Under the pieces are notes generated by a model. It did no database searches, was not told the origin of the DNA, and saw only the letters and a list, made by a program, of their open reading frames with translations. This document shows, one piece after another, positions 24,935 to 33,337 of a stretch of 33,430 bases of DNA (its first letter is position 1; each line of letters opens with the position of its first letter). The position numbers and the translations under genes are program-made. This DNA is from Hydrogenophaga sp. A37 (lineage in GTDB: Bacteria; Pseudomonadota; Gammaproteobacteria; Burkholderiales; Burkholderiaceae_C): NCBI RefSeq assembly GCF_002001205.1, contig NZ_MUNZ01000137.1, positions 1 through 33,430 of the forward strand, read 5' to 3'.

Positions 24935-26545
24935 ATGTCATCCAACGGCCTATCGTTTCATCACCCGTTTGCCTTCTGGCTGGGTTGCGCTGCCATCGTC
25001 GCGGGTGTGTTGTCGCACATCCCGATGTTTGTCTGTGCCGCAGACATGGGGTACCACATGGCCGGCATGCCGATGGACACATCCATGCTGGTCGGCATGG
25101 GACTGATTCCCCTCGGACTGCTGTTCGCCGCCTACGGCCTGATGCCGCGGCTCGATCAGATGCGGCACAACCTGCATGGCAGCGCACCGCTTCACTTTCA
25201 CATTGCCGATGGTGTCGCACTGAACCGCGAGCACTGGAAGCTGGTCATCGTGCTGATCATCGCGCTGACCGTTGATGTGATGAAGCCGGCCACACTCGGT
25301 TTCGTCATGCCGGGCATGACCCTCGAATACGGCATCAGCAAGCAGCTTGCAGGTTATCTGCCGCTGGTGGCCCTGACCGGCACCACGGTGGGGTCGATCA
25401 TGTGGGGCTACCTGGCCGATACATTCGGTCGGCGCGCGGCGATTCTCTTGTCCGCGCTGATGTTCATCGGCACCGCCATCTGTGGGGCGATGCCGTCGTT
25501 CGAATGGAATCTGGTGATGTGCTTTTTGATGGGCGCATCTGCCGGCGGTCTGCTACCGATCACGTTCACCTTGATGGCCGAGATGATTCCGGCCACCCAT
25601 CGCGGCTGGCTGCTGGTGGCACTGGGCGGCATCGGCACATCGGCCGGCTACCTGGTGGCGGCCGGTGCTGCCAGCGTGCTTGAGCCCCTTTTCAGCTGGC
25701 GTGCGCTCTGGCTGCTGGGGCTGCCGACAGGCGCTTTGATCATCGTTCTGGACCGCTTCATTCCCGAGTCGCCGCGGTTTCTGGCCAATGCCGGGCTGAC
25801 CGACCAGGCGCGCGCGGTGCTGGCCAGGTTTTCTGGCGTCATTGATCAGACATCAAGTAACGAACCACCGTCTGCGGCGGCAAAAGCACCGCGCGAGACC
25901 ACAGGCATGCGGCAACTGTTGCGCGGCGGCCATGCCGGCATCAGCTATGGCCTGATCGTCGGCGGTGTTGCATGGGGACTGGTCAATTTCGGCTTCCTGC
26001 TTTGGCTGCCGACCAATTTGCGCGAAATGGGCATGGACGCGAGCACAGCAAGTGCATTGCTGGCACGCTCCGCGTTTCTCGCTTTGCCTGGCATTGCGCT
26101 GGTGATCCTGCTGTATCACCGCTGGAGCAGCATCAAGACGCTGGTCCTGTTCATCGCCTTGACGACGGTCACGCTGCTGGCGTTTGTGGTGATGAGCCTG
26201 ACCGGCACGCAATCGGCGACCGCGATGGTGATCGCCACCGCGCTGTTGCTGGTCAGCGCCAGTGGCGTGATCGCCATCTTGATTCCCTACGCCGCAGAGA
26301 TCTATCCGGTGCATCTGCGCGCCACCGGCTCCGGCATGATCGCCGCCAGCTCCAAACTGGGCGGCATTCTCGGCGCGGCCTTCGGTGTGCTCGGGGTGTT
26401 CAGCAACATGGCGGTGTCGGCTGCGCTGATTGCGGTACCGCTGACGATCTCGGCCGTCATGTTGCTCAGGAGCGGCATCGACACGCGCGGGCGCCGTCTG
26501 GAAGACATTCAGGACGCGGTCTCGCGCAAGAGCGCGTCGGCTTGA
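24935..26545 (+). CDS. MFS transporter with extra N-terminal helices
   Basis: 536 aa. The typical MFS core begins near residue 95 and shows the loop motif GYLADTFGRRAA, a PESPRFL sequence after the sixth helix as in sugar-porter members, and YAAEIYPVHLRATGSG in the C-terminal half. Two further hydrophobic helices come first (about 9-30 and 45-65) with a His/Met-rich stretch between them (MGYHMAGMPMDTSM). Codon use looks less GC-extreme than in the thi genes, a possible sign of different origin. It starts 65 bp after thiDE with a weak AAGAAG site, so read-through from the thi operon is possible. The substrate is unknown; thiamine-precursor uptake is only a guess from position. Its stop is 2 nt before the next ATG. 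Confidence 0.85.
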   Translation: MSSNGLSFHHPFAFWLGCAAIVAGVLSHIPMFVCAADMGYHMAGMPMDTSMLVGMGLIPLGLLFAAYGLMPRLDQMRHNLHGSAPLHFHIADGVALNREHWKLVIVLIIALTVDVMKPATLGFVMPGMTLEYGISKQLAGYLPLVALTGTTVGSIMWGYLADTFGRRAAILLSALMFIGTAICGAMPSFEWNLVMCFLMGASAGGLLPITFTLMAEMIPATHRGWLLVALGGIGTSAGYLVAAGAASVLEPLFSWRALWLLGLPTGALIIVLDRFIPESPRFLANAGLTDQARAVLARFSGVIDQTSSNEPPSAAAKAPRETTGMRQLLRGGHAGISYGLIVGGVAWGLVNFGFLLWLPTNLREMGMDASTASALLARSAFLALPGIALVILLYHRWSSIKTLVLFIALTTVTLLAFVVMSLTGTQSATAMVIATALLLVSASGVIAILIPYAAEIYPVHLRATGSGMIAASSKLGGILGAAFGVLGVFSNMAVSAALIAVPLTISAVMLLRSGIDTRGRRLEDIQDAVSRKSASA

Positions 26546-26547
26546 TC

Positions 26548-27030
26548 ATGGATAAATTCTTGCTGCAGCAGCAGGTGCTGGAACGGCTCGCCGAAGACCT
26601 GCTGCAAGTCGAACAGGCAGTGCGGGCAGCCCACGAAGCGGCGACCCACGAAGAAAACATCGCCGAGAACAAATACGACACATTGGGTCTCGAAGCCGCC
26701 TACCTCGCCACCGGCCAAGCCCGTCGCGCTAAAGCCATCCGCCAAGCGATGGCCAACTGGCGCCAATTCCGCCCGCGCCCCTATGACGCCAGCAAAGGCA
26801 TACAGCTCGGCGCGCTGGTCTGCCTGGTCGATGCCGACGACAAACAGCAACAGCTCTTTCTCGGCCCGGATGGGGGCAGCATGACGTTGGTCAGCGGCGC
26901 TCAGCTCGTTCAGGTCATCAGCAGCGAGGCGCCGTTGGGCAGGGCCATGCTGGGTAAATGCGAGGGTGATGAGGTGTCGATACAGGTCGCTCCCATCCAA
27001 CAGCAGTTTGAGGTGCTGCGGATTCAATAA
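26548..27030 (+). CDS. GreA/GreB-like protein
   Basis: 160 aa, the length of GreA. Residues 1 to about 75 are charged and heptad-like, fitting the coiled coil that enters the RNA polymerase secondary channel. EENIAENKYDTLGLEAAYLA (about 35-54) resembles GreA/B-related proteins in proteobacteria. Residues 80-160 give a short beta-rich C-terminal domain (LGALVCLVDADDKQQQLFLGP, GRAMLGKCEGDEVSIQV) like the FKBP-type Gre domain. The ATG is 2 nt after the MFS stop, so translation is probably coupled. It may not be a true cleavage factor: I cannot confirm the acidic pair at the coiled-coil tip. Confidence 0.72.
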   Translation: MDKFLLQQQVLERLAEDLLQVEQAVRAAHEAATHEENIAENKYDTLGLEAAYLATGQARRAKAIRQAMANWRQFRPRPYDASKGIQLGALVCLVDADDKQQQLFLGPDGGSMTLVSGAQLVQVISSEAPLGRAMLGKCEGDEVSIQVAPIQQQFEVLRIQ

Positions 27031-27088
27031 GCCGCATGCGAGTTCACAGCAAAATGCGCCGTATTCGGAGGCGTGCTACCCAAGTGCC

Positions 27089-27112
27089 AAAGATTGGCAT
27101 CTGACAATCTTT
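27089..27112. terminator. Inverted repeat after the MFS/Gre-like pair
   Basis: AAAGATTG and CAATCTTT form a perfect 8-bp stem with an 8-nt loop, 58 bp after the Gre-like stop; a run of six T follows about 8 nt later. TGCCA/TGGCA overlaps its left arm. It may be a weak terminator or a protein-binding site in this AT-richer 279-bp gap. Confidence 0.4.
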
Positions 27113-27214
27113 AACTGACATTTTTTGGCCTCCAACACAACATTTCGCACAGTCAGGGCGAGACTGACGGCGGACTGTTGGCACACAATTTGCTGCCCTA
27201 CAACACCAAAAGAT

Positions 27215-27234
27215 CAATGCATTTTTCTGCATTG
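27215..27234. repeat. Short perfect inverted repeat before the lipoprotein gene
   Basis: CAATGCA and TGCATTG pair around TTTTTC, about 75 bp upstream of the lipoprotein ATG. It could be an operator or a leader hairpin. No function is shown. Confidence 0.35.
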
Positions 27235-27309
27235 CTTTAGACGTAGGGGCATTCCCTTTCTTGGCTGAGCCTTGCCTCTGGTTTGGCCCTTTCTGCACGA
27301 CTCAAAAAA

Positions 27310-29064
27310 ATGAAATTTCACCGTGGACTCATATTGGCGGCTTCGTGCTGCTTTGCATTGTTGTTAAGCGCCTGTGGCGGTGGGCGAGAGAGATCGGACC
27401 CAGCACAGTCGCCTCTTTCGAGCCCAGATACCACCAATGAACTGCAGAAAGAAGGTGGGCGTCTGAATGCATTGGAGTTGGCGCAGATTGCCAAAACCGG
27501 TGTGCTGCCCGATCCATTTGATGGCCCGCTGCTCAGCGGTGCTGCGTCATCCAAAGCAAAGAGCCAGACCAAGGCGGCCACACACACAGTTGCCTACCGC
27601 TTCTACAACACCCGCACCGGCGCTCATTTCTTCACCACCAGCGTGGCCGAACGCGACAACGTCATCAACACGCTGTCGTCCATCATGAACTACGAAGGCC
27701 CAGCCTTCTATGCCAGCTCCACGTCTGGCGCTGGCCTAAGCCCCGTCCATCGCTTCTACAACACACAGACTGGTGTGCATTTCTACACCATCAGCGAAAC
27801 CGAGCGCGCCCATGTGACCGCCACGCTGCCTCAGTTCACCTATGAGGGCATTGCCTACTACGCAAGCACTCAGGCGGGTGTCGGTTTTACACCGCTGTAC
27901 CGGTTCTTCCTGCCCTCAAAGGGCTTTCACTTCTATTCCAACAGTTTGACCGAGCGCGACAACGTCATCGCCAACTTGCCACAGTACAGCTATGAAGGCA
28001 TCGGCTACTACGTACTTCAAGCTCCGTCGATCACTACAGCCCTCGGCATGCCCAGCCGGCTTCTCGGCGGCCTCGGCGCCGGCAATGCGATCTCAGACAT
28101 GATTAGCCAGCAGATCCATCCGGACATCATCGACACTTACCTCGTGGGCGTCGGTCCAGGCTCATGGCCTTACTGGAACAGTCCGAACGGTGCCTATGTG
28201 ACCTATGTTTCGGCCAACGACAAGGCGATCGGGGCCGTGCCGATGTTCACGCTGTTTCAGATGGCCCAACCTGGCGAAGCCGACATGATCGAGGTCAACG
28301 ACGTGGCGTTCATGACGGCCTACTGGGCGCAAGCCAAGCTGATGTACCAGAAGATAGGCGCGACCGGCCAGCCCACCCTGGTCAATCTCGAGCCAGACTT
28401 CTGGGGCTTCCTGCAGGGCAAGTCAGGCGGCGATCCGACAAAGGTGCCGGCGCGCGTCAGCATGGTCGCGGAGTGCGCCAGCCAGCCGGATACGGCCGTA
28501 GGCATTGCGGGGTGCCTGCTGACCCTCGGCCGCATGTATGCGCCCAAGGCGAAGCTGGGCTTCCCGCCGTCCTTCTGGGGAGGCACTGCCACCAGCGTGG
28601 GCAATTTCATGGCGAAGGTCGGCGCGGACAAGGCCGATTTCATCGTGGCGCAGACGAGCGACCGCGATGCCGGCTGCTTCGAAATGCCAACGCCGGTGCA
28701 GGAGTGTGAGGACCGTGGCAGCGGGCCCTTCTACTGGGACGAGACCAATACCACGTCACCCAACTTCAACGAGAGCCTCGCGCAGTGGAGCACCGTGCGC
28801 AGCATCCTCGGCAATCTGCCCATCCTGTTCTGGCAAACGCCGATGGGGGTGCCCTCGACCACCCCCGGTGGCACGGAGGGCCACTACCGGGACAACCGGG
28901 TGCATTACATGCTCACGAATCCGACCCAGTACACAGCGATCGGTACGTTCGCCATCGTGTTCAGTGCAGGCGGTAGCACCTCGGCAACCATCACGACCGA
29001 CGGTGGTCAGTTCGCGAACCTGTTCAATGCCTACTTGGCCAACCCAGCTCCGTTTCCCCACTGA
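27310..29064 (+). CDS. Lipoprotein with three DUF5648-type repeats and a glycosidase-like C-terminal region
   Basis: 584 aa. The signal peptide ends in LLSAC with lipidated Cys22. Three repeats of about 45 residues (roughly 94-137, 142-186, 192-236) share YRFYN-x-x-TG-x-HFYT, TERDNV and YEGI-x-YY, the pattern of the DUF5648 repeat found on many exported bacterial proteins. Residues about 240-584 look like an enzyme barrel: NLEPDFWGFLQG near 357 and FWQTP near 510 recall glycoside-hydrolase strands, and Cys pairs (CASQPD, GCFEMP, ECED) suggest an exported fold. I cannot name the family. The ATG at 27310 opens the lysine-containing signal; the site before it is poor. It probably sits on the cell surface or in the periplasm. 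Confidence 0.8.
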   Translation: MKFHRGLILAASCCFALLLSACGGGRERSDPAQSPLSSPDTTNELQKEGGRLNALELAQIAKTGVLPDPFDGPLLSGAASSKAKSQTKAATHTVAYRFYNTRTGAHFFTTSVAERDNVINTLSSIMNYEGPAFYASSTSGAGLSPVHRFYNTQTGVHFYTISETERAHVTATLPQFTYEGIAYYASTQAGVGFTPLYRFFLPSKGFHFYSNSLTERDNVIANLPQYSYEGIGYYVLQAPSITTALGMPSRLLGGLGAGNAISDMISQQIHPDIIDTYLVGVGPGSWPYWNSPNGAYVTYVSANDKAIGAVPMFTLFQMAQPGEADMIEVNDVAFMTAYWAQAKLMYQKIGATGQPTLVNLEPDFWGFLQGKSGGDPTKVPARVSMVAECASQPDTAVGIAGCLLTLGRMYAPKAKLGFPPSFWGGTATSVGNFMAKVGADKADFIVAQTSDRDAGCFEMPTPVQECEDRGSGPFYWDETNTTSPNFNESLAQWSTVRSILGNLPILFWQTPMGVPSTTPGGTEGHYRDNRVHYMLTNPTQYTAIGTFAIVFSAGGSTSATITTDGGQFANLFNAYLANPAPFPH

Positions 29065-29098
29065 GGACGCTGCCCCAGCGCTCGACGGGTTGAGGGGC

Positions 29099-29115
29099 AA
29101 CGGCGTCCCGTTTTT
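29099..29115 (+). terminator. Probable terminator of the DUF5648 lipoprotein gene
   Basis: AACGG and CCGTT pair around a CGTC tetraloop and run into TTT, 35 bp after the stop; the stem could extend over GC on each side with a bulge. It is an intrinsic-terminator shape in the right place. I see no gene in the rest of 29065-29263. Confidence 0.5.
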
Positions 29116-29263
29116 GCGCCAGCGACACCTGACCACGTGCGACTTCTGTCCACCTGGAACCGGCCGTTGACACGCTGCAGAGCACCGTTCAGACGATGAG
29201 CTGTATCGACAAGCTCGCGCGCGCTACTCAGGCCAAGTCGTGCGCGCGATGAAGCGCGGCGGA

Positions 29264-29737
29264 CTACACCGCCTCGCGAACCGCTGCTTCGATCGCCGCG
29301 ATGTTGATCTTCCTCTGCTTCATCATCGCGGCCATCGCCGCGGCAGACACCTTCTTGTCGGCACTGGTCGTCAATTCCGTCAGCCGCCGAGGGAAGATTT
29401 GCCAAGACACCCTGTAGCGATCCTTCAGCCAGCCGCAGACACTCTCCTCGCCGCCATCCGCTGTCAGCGCCGCCCAAAGCCGATCGGTCTCGGCCTGATC
29501 GTCCGTCGCGACCGATATCGACACCGCCTCGGTCAGCGTGAACGCCGGCCCGGCATCGAGAATCTGGTACGGCACCCCGCCGAGGGAGAAATCGATCACC
29601 GAAAAAATGCCGTGCCCGGCATCGCCAGTAAAGGTGTTCTCGACCCGGCTTCCCGGGATCAGCGAACAATAGAAATCAGCGGCCTCGTGGCCCCGCCCGT
29701 CGCGGAACCAGAGGCAGGTACGGATGGAATGGCTCAT
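29264..29737 (-). CDS. VOC-family protein (PhnB-like)
   Basis: 157 aa. The start SIRTCLWFRDGRGHEAADFY and the IPGSRVENTF segment match PhnB-like/3-demethylubiquinone methyltransferase-like VOC proteins, which are small metal-binding folds of varied or unknown activity. A second half with WQIFPRRLTELTTSADKK and a lysine-rich helix AAMAAMMKQRKINIAAIEAA is also usual in this group. AAGGAG precedes the ATG. It lies 100 nt downstream of another VOC gene on the same strand and may be co-transcribed with it. The name carries no proof of a methyltransferase role. Confidence 0.88.
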   Translation of the reverse strand: MSHSIRTCLWFRDGRGHEAADFYCSLIPGSRVENTFTGDAGHGIFSVIDFSLGGVPYQILDAGPAFTLTEAVSISVATDDQAETDRLWAALTADGGEESVCGWLKDRYRVSWQIFPRRLTELTTSADKKVSAAAMAAMMKQRKINIAAIEAAVREAV

Positions 29738-29837
29738 GGTGTTGCTCCTTGTTCAAGTGGATGGATGGGTCTTCGAGTCTCGGGTGGAAGGTCCGCGTCA
29801 CGCCCCTGAAGAGATGGCTCCTTGCCATCGTCATGCC

Positions 29838-30221
29838 TCAGCCGCCACTGCCATAGGGCCGGGTGATGATCTCGAGGTAGTGGCCGTCTGGATCGTTCCA
29901 GTAGACGCCGCGGCCGCCGTCGTGGTGGTTGATGCTGCCGGGTTGCTGGTGCGCAGGGTCGGCCCAGTACGGCAGCGCTCGGGTCTGGATGCGTTCGAAG
30001 ATCTGGTCAAACTCCGGCTCGCTCACCAGAAAGGCGTAGTGCTCGATGGTCAGATGCTCGTCGGCCTGGATGTAGGCCAGGGTGACGCGGTTGTCGAGCT
30101 CGACGTCCCAGAACGGACCGAACCGGACCGGGGCCGAACGGCCCAGCATCTCGCTGAGAAAGGTGGCCGACGCCAGCGGGTCGCGGGCGTGAACGATCGT
30201 GTGGTTGAGGTCAATTGACAT
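29838..30221 (-). CDS. VOC-family protein (glyoxalase/dioxygenase fold)
   Basis: 127 aa, the length of a two-module VOC protein. His7 of LNHTIVHARD, the central IEHYAFLVSE and the C-terminal NDPDGHYLEIITRP give the usual metal-ligand and fold positions. Members include glyoxalase I, antibiotic-resistance proteins and extradiol dioxygenases, so activity is not predictable. The ATG at 30221 has AAGGAG eight bases upstream; a GTG one codon earlier is possible but less likely. It is the promoter-proximal gene of the two VOC genes, with a 176-bp gap to the DJ-1-like gene. Confidence 0.88.
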   Translation of the reverse strand: MSIDLNHTIVHARDPLASATFLSEMLGRSAPVRFGPFWDVELDNRVTLAYIQADEHLTIEHYAFLVSEPEFDQIFERIQTRALPYWADPAHQQPGSINHHDGGRGVYWNDPDGHYLEIITRPYGSGG

Positions 30222-30397
30222 CACAGGGCTCCTTGCCAGGGTTCGCTGCCATCCCGAGCCTTCATCGTGTCCGAACCCATCGGCTGACGTCTGCGCTACC
30301 GGCTGTTGTCACTGGTTTCGGCGAGGTCTTTGATCTTCTCCAGTTCGCGGCTGTCGACACAGGACTGGCGCCATTCCCGGCATTTGGCATGCCCTGG

Positions 30398-31519
30398 TCA
30401 AACACAGGCGGGTGCACCCGGGTACTCCATTTCGAGCACCACCCACTCGCGCCGTGAGGCGCCGAAACGCTGCTCAATCTCGCACAGGCTGCGGTCGAGC
30501 TGTTGCAGCGGCTTCAGGTCCGGTGCCAGGGGCAGGCTCGACGTGTCCGGCGCCGCAGCGTTCACGGCAATCGGCATGCCGCTGCGCAGCCGGACGGTGC
30601 CGGGAGACGCCGATTCGGCCCGCACGCTCACACGCCCGGTTCGCGACCAGGCGTCCGCGGCCAGCGCCAGCGTGATGTCGTCCATGCCCTCTGGCACATC
30701 CACGCCCCAATCCTCGTGCGACCAGAAGGCCGCCTTGTTGAGCAGGTAGTTCGCCCCCCTTCGCACGGTGAGCGCAAAGGGCGTGCTGTCGTGTTCCGGT
30801 GTCCACGAGTTCGCGCCCAGTTCGGCGGCGAGCGCGGCGGCCTTGTCGCGCCCACCCATCGCCTCCACCAGGGCCAGGGCGACCGGGACCGACGCCGTGA
30901 TGCCGGTCGTGGTCGCCACGCCCCGATCGACCAGGTAGCGCTGGTGCGGCACATGGACCGAGCCAGGGTGGCGCTCCAGCACGTCGCTGCGCGAGGACCA
31001 GTGGCCGGCAAAGCGGCGGCCGTCCAGCAGGCCGGCGGCGCCCACCACCAGCGTGCCGTTGCACACACCGACAATGCGCGCGCCGCGCCCGGCCTGGCGC
31101 TGCAACCAGGCGATGACGGTGGGGTCTGCATCCTCGCTCAGGGCGGGCACCACCACGTAGTCAGCGCCCGTCGGATGCGCGCGGTCGAATCCTTCAAAGT
31201 CCTGCGCAACGTTCACCTGCAGCGCGGGGAACAGCTCGACCCGTCCGCGCCGCGGTGCCACCGCTGTCACCTCGGACACGTCGGCGCGCTGCAGCACCGC
31301 GTGCGTCAACAAAAAATCGGTGGTTTCGGTGCCTTCGTTGAGCGCCACAATGGCCACCACGGGCCGCCCGGCGTGGCGCGGCGCCATGGCCTGCACGAAC
31401 GCCAGCGTCTGCTGTTCGCGCAGGGCCAGGTCCGCCGGTGCCGGTGCCAGATGCGTGTCCGCACTGCAACCCACCAAGGCTGCAAGCATCAAAATCATTG
31501 TTCCAACTGACCTGAACAT
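30398..31519 (-). CDS. DJ-1/PfpI-family lipoprotein
   Basis: 373 aa. The N-terminus carries a lipobox LVGC with lipidated Cys18, so the protein is exported and membrane-anchored. The DJ-1/PfpI domain covers about 50-230: VVAIVALNEGTETTDFLL, ADYVVVPAL and the nucleophile elbow VGVCNGTLVVGAAGLLDGRR, which keeps the reactive Cys. A VATTTGITASVPVALALVEA block resembles amidase-type regulators such as GlxA. The C-terminal 100 residues are not recognised. It diverges from a GlxA-type regulator with only 27 bp between starts, so the regulator probably controls it. Export is unusual in this mainly cytoplasmic family. A longer start at 31543 would put residues before the signal. Confidence 0.85.
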   Translation of the reverse strand: MFRSVGTMILMLAALVGCSADTHLAPAPADLALREQQTLAFVQAMAPRHAGRPVVAIVALNEGTETTDFLLTHAVLQRADVSEVTAVAPRRGRVELFPALQVNVAQDFEGFDRAHPTGADYVVVPALSEDADPTVIAWLQRQAGRGARIVGVCNGTLVVGAAGLLDGRRFAGHWSSRSDVLERHPGSVHVPHQRYLVDRGVATTTGITASVPVALALVEAMGGRDKAAALAAELGANSWTPEHDSTPFALTVRRGANYLLNKAAFWSHEDWGVDVPEGMDDITLALAADAWSRTGRVSVRAESASPGTVRLRSGMPIAVNAAAPDTSSLPLAPDLKPLQQLDRSLCEIEQRFGASRREWVVLEMEYPGAPACV

Positions 31520-31546
31520 AGCCACTCCGCTTTTCGGAACCATGCT

Positions 31547-32548
31547 GTGACCTTACAAAGTCTCATGCCAACGGGCAATGACGAAAAGCCCGCACTTCCT
31601 GCCATCGACGTGGTGCTGGTGGCGTTTGATGGCGCGGAGGCGATCGACATCGCCGTGCCGGCCAGCGTGTTCAGCAAGGCCGAACAGCTGCGGCCGGGCA
31701 CGTACCGGCTGCACACCGCGTCGGCCTCCGGCGGCACTGTGCTGACCAACGCCCGCCTGAGCCTGACCGGCTTCTGCCGGTTCGACGAGCTGCCGACCCA
31801 CATCGACACGGTCATCGTGGTGGGCGGCGAAGAAGCGGGGGTGCGCGCCGCGATCATCAAACACCGGGTGAGCGCCTGGCTCGCAAGGGTTGCCCCGGGC
31901 GTGCGGCGCATGGCCAGCGTGTGCACCGGCGCCTTCGCGCTCGCGGCGGCCGGCCTGCTCAACGGCCGCATGGCCACGACGCACTGGCGCGCCTGCGACC
32001 AGCTGCAGGCGATGTGGCCACAGGTGTGCGTGGAGCGCGGACGGGTCTACGTGCACGATGGCCCGGTGTGGACCTCGGCGGGCGTCACCACCGCCATCGA
32101 ATTGGCGCTTGCCCTGGTGGAGGAAGATCTGGGCCGCGACGTGGTGATGGAGATCGCGCGCACGCTGGCCTTGCCGCTGCTGCGCGCCGGAGATCAGCCG
32201 CAACTGAGCGGCACCTTGCAGGTGCAGGCGGCGGCCCGGCACCGGCTGCGCGACCTCATGGCGTGGATCGGCCTGCATCCGGGTGAGGTGCTGTCGGTGA
32301 GCGCGCTGGCTGAGCGCGTGCACATGAGCGAACGGCAGTTCGCCCGCGCGTTTGCGGCCGAGACCGGCACCACGCCCGCACGGTTTGTGGAGGGCGCGCG
32401 CCTGGCGGCAGCGGCGCGCCTGTTGCGCGAGACGCAATGGACGCAGGACAAGATCGCGAGCCACAGCGGTTTCCGCTCGGTCGATGCGTTCCAGCGCGCG
32501 TTCCGGCGCCAGCATGGCGTCACGCCAAGGGCTTTCCGCGAGGGCTGA
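31547..32548 (+). CDS. GlxA-type AraC-family transcriptional regulator
   Basis: 333 aa from GTG at 31547 (GGAA nearby); ATG at 31565 is an alternative. The N-terminal DJ-1/PfpI-like domain has IDVVLVAFDGAEAIDIAVPA and MASVCTGAFALAAAGLLNGR, with the elbow Cys kept. The C-terminal AraC domain (about 225-330) has two helix-turn-helix units: LSVSALAERVHMSERQFARA and WTQDKIASHSGFRSVDAFQR, ending VTPRAFR. Such proteins bind DNA as activators. The neighbouring divergent lipoprotein has the same DJ-1/PfpI fold, which points to a paired gene set. The start-to-start gap is short enough that shared or overlapping promoters are needed. Confidence 0.9.
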   Translation: MTLQSLMPTGNDEKPALPAIDVVLVAFDGAEAIDIAVPASVFSKAEQLRPGTYRLHTASASGGTVLTNARLSLTGFCRFDELPTHIDTVIVVGGEEAGVRAAIIKHRVSAWLARVAPGVRRMASVCTGAFALAAAGLLNGRMATTHWRACDQLQAMWPQVCVERGRVYVHDGPVWTSAGVTTAIELALALVEEDLGRDVVMEIARTLALPLLRAGDQPQLSGTLQVQAAARHRLRDLMAWIGLHPGEVLSVSALAERVHMSERQFARAFAAETGTTPARFVEGARLAAAARLLRETQWTQDKIASHSGFRSVDAFQRAFRRQHGVTPRAFREG

Positions 32549-32755
32549 GGCAGTCGCCCCGGTTCAGGGTGCCGCCCGCAATCACAGTGCATCGAGCCAA
32601 AAACCCGGATCGCAGTCACCCGCGTCTGCGAGCCAGTGCCAGCAGTCGGCACGGCGGGAAAGATGAAGACGGCCCGACCAGCGGGGCAAGCTCGATAGCC
32701 GGTTTGCTCGACTGCTTGAGGCTGGTTGCTGTCGCTGGACTTCAGCGGCAGTCGT

Positions 32756-33166
32756 TCACGAGCGTGCGTCTTCGTCGGACACATGCCATGACGGGCGTGA
32801 TTCGAGGTGAATGTGGCGGTGCTTTCTTGGGATGAAGGGCGAGTCAAGTGTGCCCAAAGAGAAGGCTATCCAAGAGGACCATGCGCCTTGGCTGTCGTGC
32901 CATGTCAACGTTGAACCGCAGGTCGCACAAAACGTGCGCCTCACACTTTGCGAGGAGGCGTAGCTGCGCAAGGACTCGGTGCCGGCAGTGAAAAGAAAGC
33001 TGTCTTTGGGAACGCTTCCGTAAGTGCCGAAAGCAGCGCCATGCGCTTTCTGGCACATGCGGCAATGACAGTGTGAAACCGCCTTGATTTCGGATCGGAC
33101 CTCGTATTTGACTGCTCCGCACAAGCAACTGCCCAAGAAAATTTTTGGCGCGATGTTCAGACTCAT
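32756..33166 (-). CDS. GFA-family zinc protein
   Basis: 136 aa. The zinc-binding cysteines of the glutathione-dependent formaldehyde-activating (GFA) family are complete: C14 and C16 (GSCLCGAVKYEV), C33, C35 and C38 (SHCHCRMCQKAHG), and C80 and C83 (FCATCGSTL). Most members are not shown to act on formaldehyde, so function is open. The ATG at 33166 gives the usual short N-terminus. It is convergent with the GlxA-type gene across a 207-bp gap in which I see no further gene. Its base composition looks lower in GC than that of the preceding genes, perhaps a separate acquisition. Confidence 0.92.
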   Translation of the reverse strand: MSLNIAPKIFLGSCLCGAVKYEVRSEIKAVSHCHCRMCQKAHGAAFGTYGSVPKDSFLFTAGTESLRSYASSQSVRRTFCATCGSTLTWHDSQGAWSSWIAFSLGTLDSPFIPRKHRHIHLESRPSWHVSDEDARS

Positions 33167-33296
33167 GGACTTGTTCGAAAAGATTGCTTATGGCCGGTTC
33201 TGTGAGTTCACAGCGCACCCCATCAGCGGTCTCCTGGACTCGACAGCATCACCGACCAACGACTTCTTCCAGCGCCGTCCGCGAATTGGAGGATCC

Positions 33297-33327
33297 GGCC
33301 ATCAGCGGGCATTAGCCCCGATGGGCC
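33297..33327 (-). terminator. Candidate terminator of the gene entering from the right
   Basis: On the plus strand GGCCATC (33297-33303) pairs with GATGGGCC (33320-33327, one bulge), and inside it GGGC/GCCC closes on ATTA. It lies just past the stop at 33338 in the minus direction. No long T tract is present. Confidence 0.4.
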
Positions 33328-33337
33328 AGGCTTGATG

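Noticed and set aside
27044..27298. An 84-codon minus-strand frame in the AT-richer gap
   Set aside because: It has no ribosome site, no recognisable motif and Cys/Arg-rich composition, and it overlaps inverted repeats.
29838..30221. Naming this VOC protein as glyoxalase I
   Set aside because: The VOC fold is shared by enzymes of many activities and no substrate residues could be confirmed by eye.
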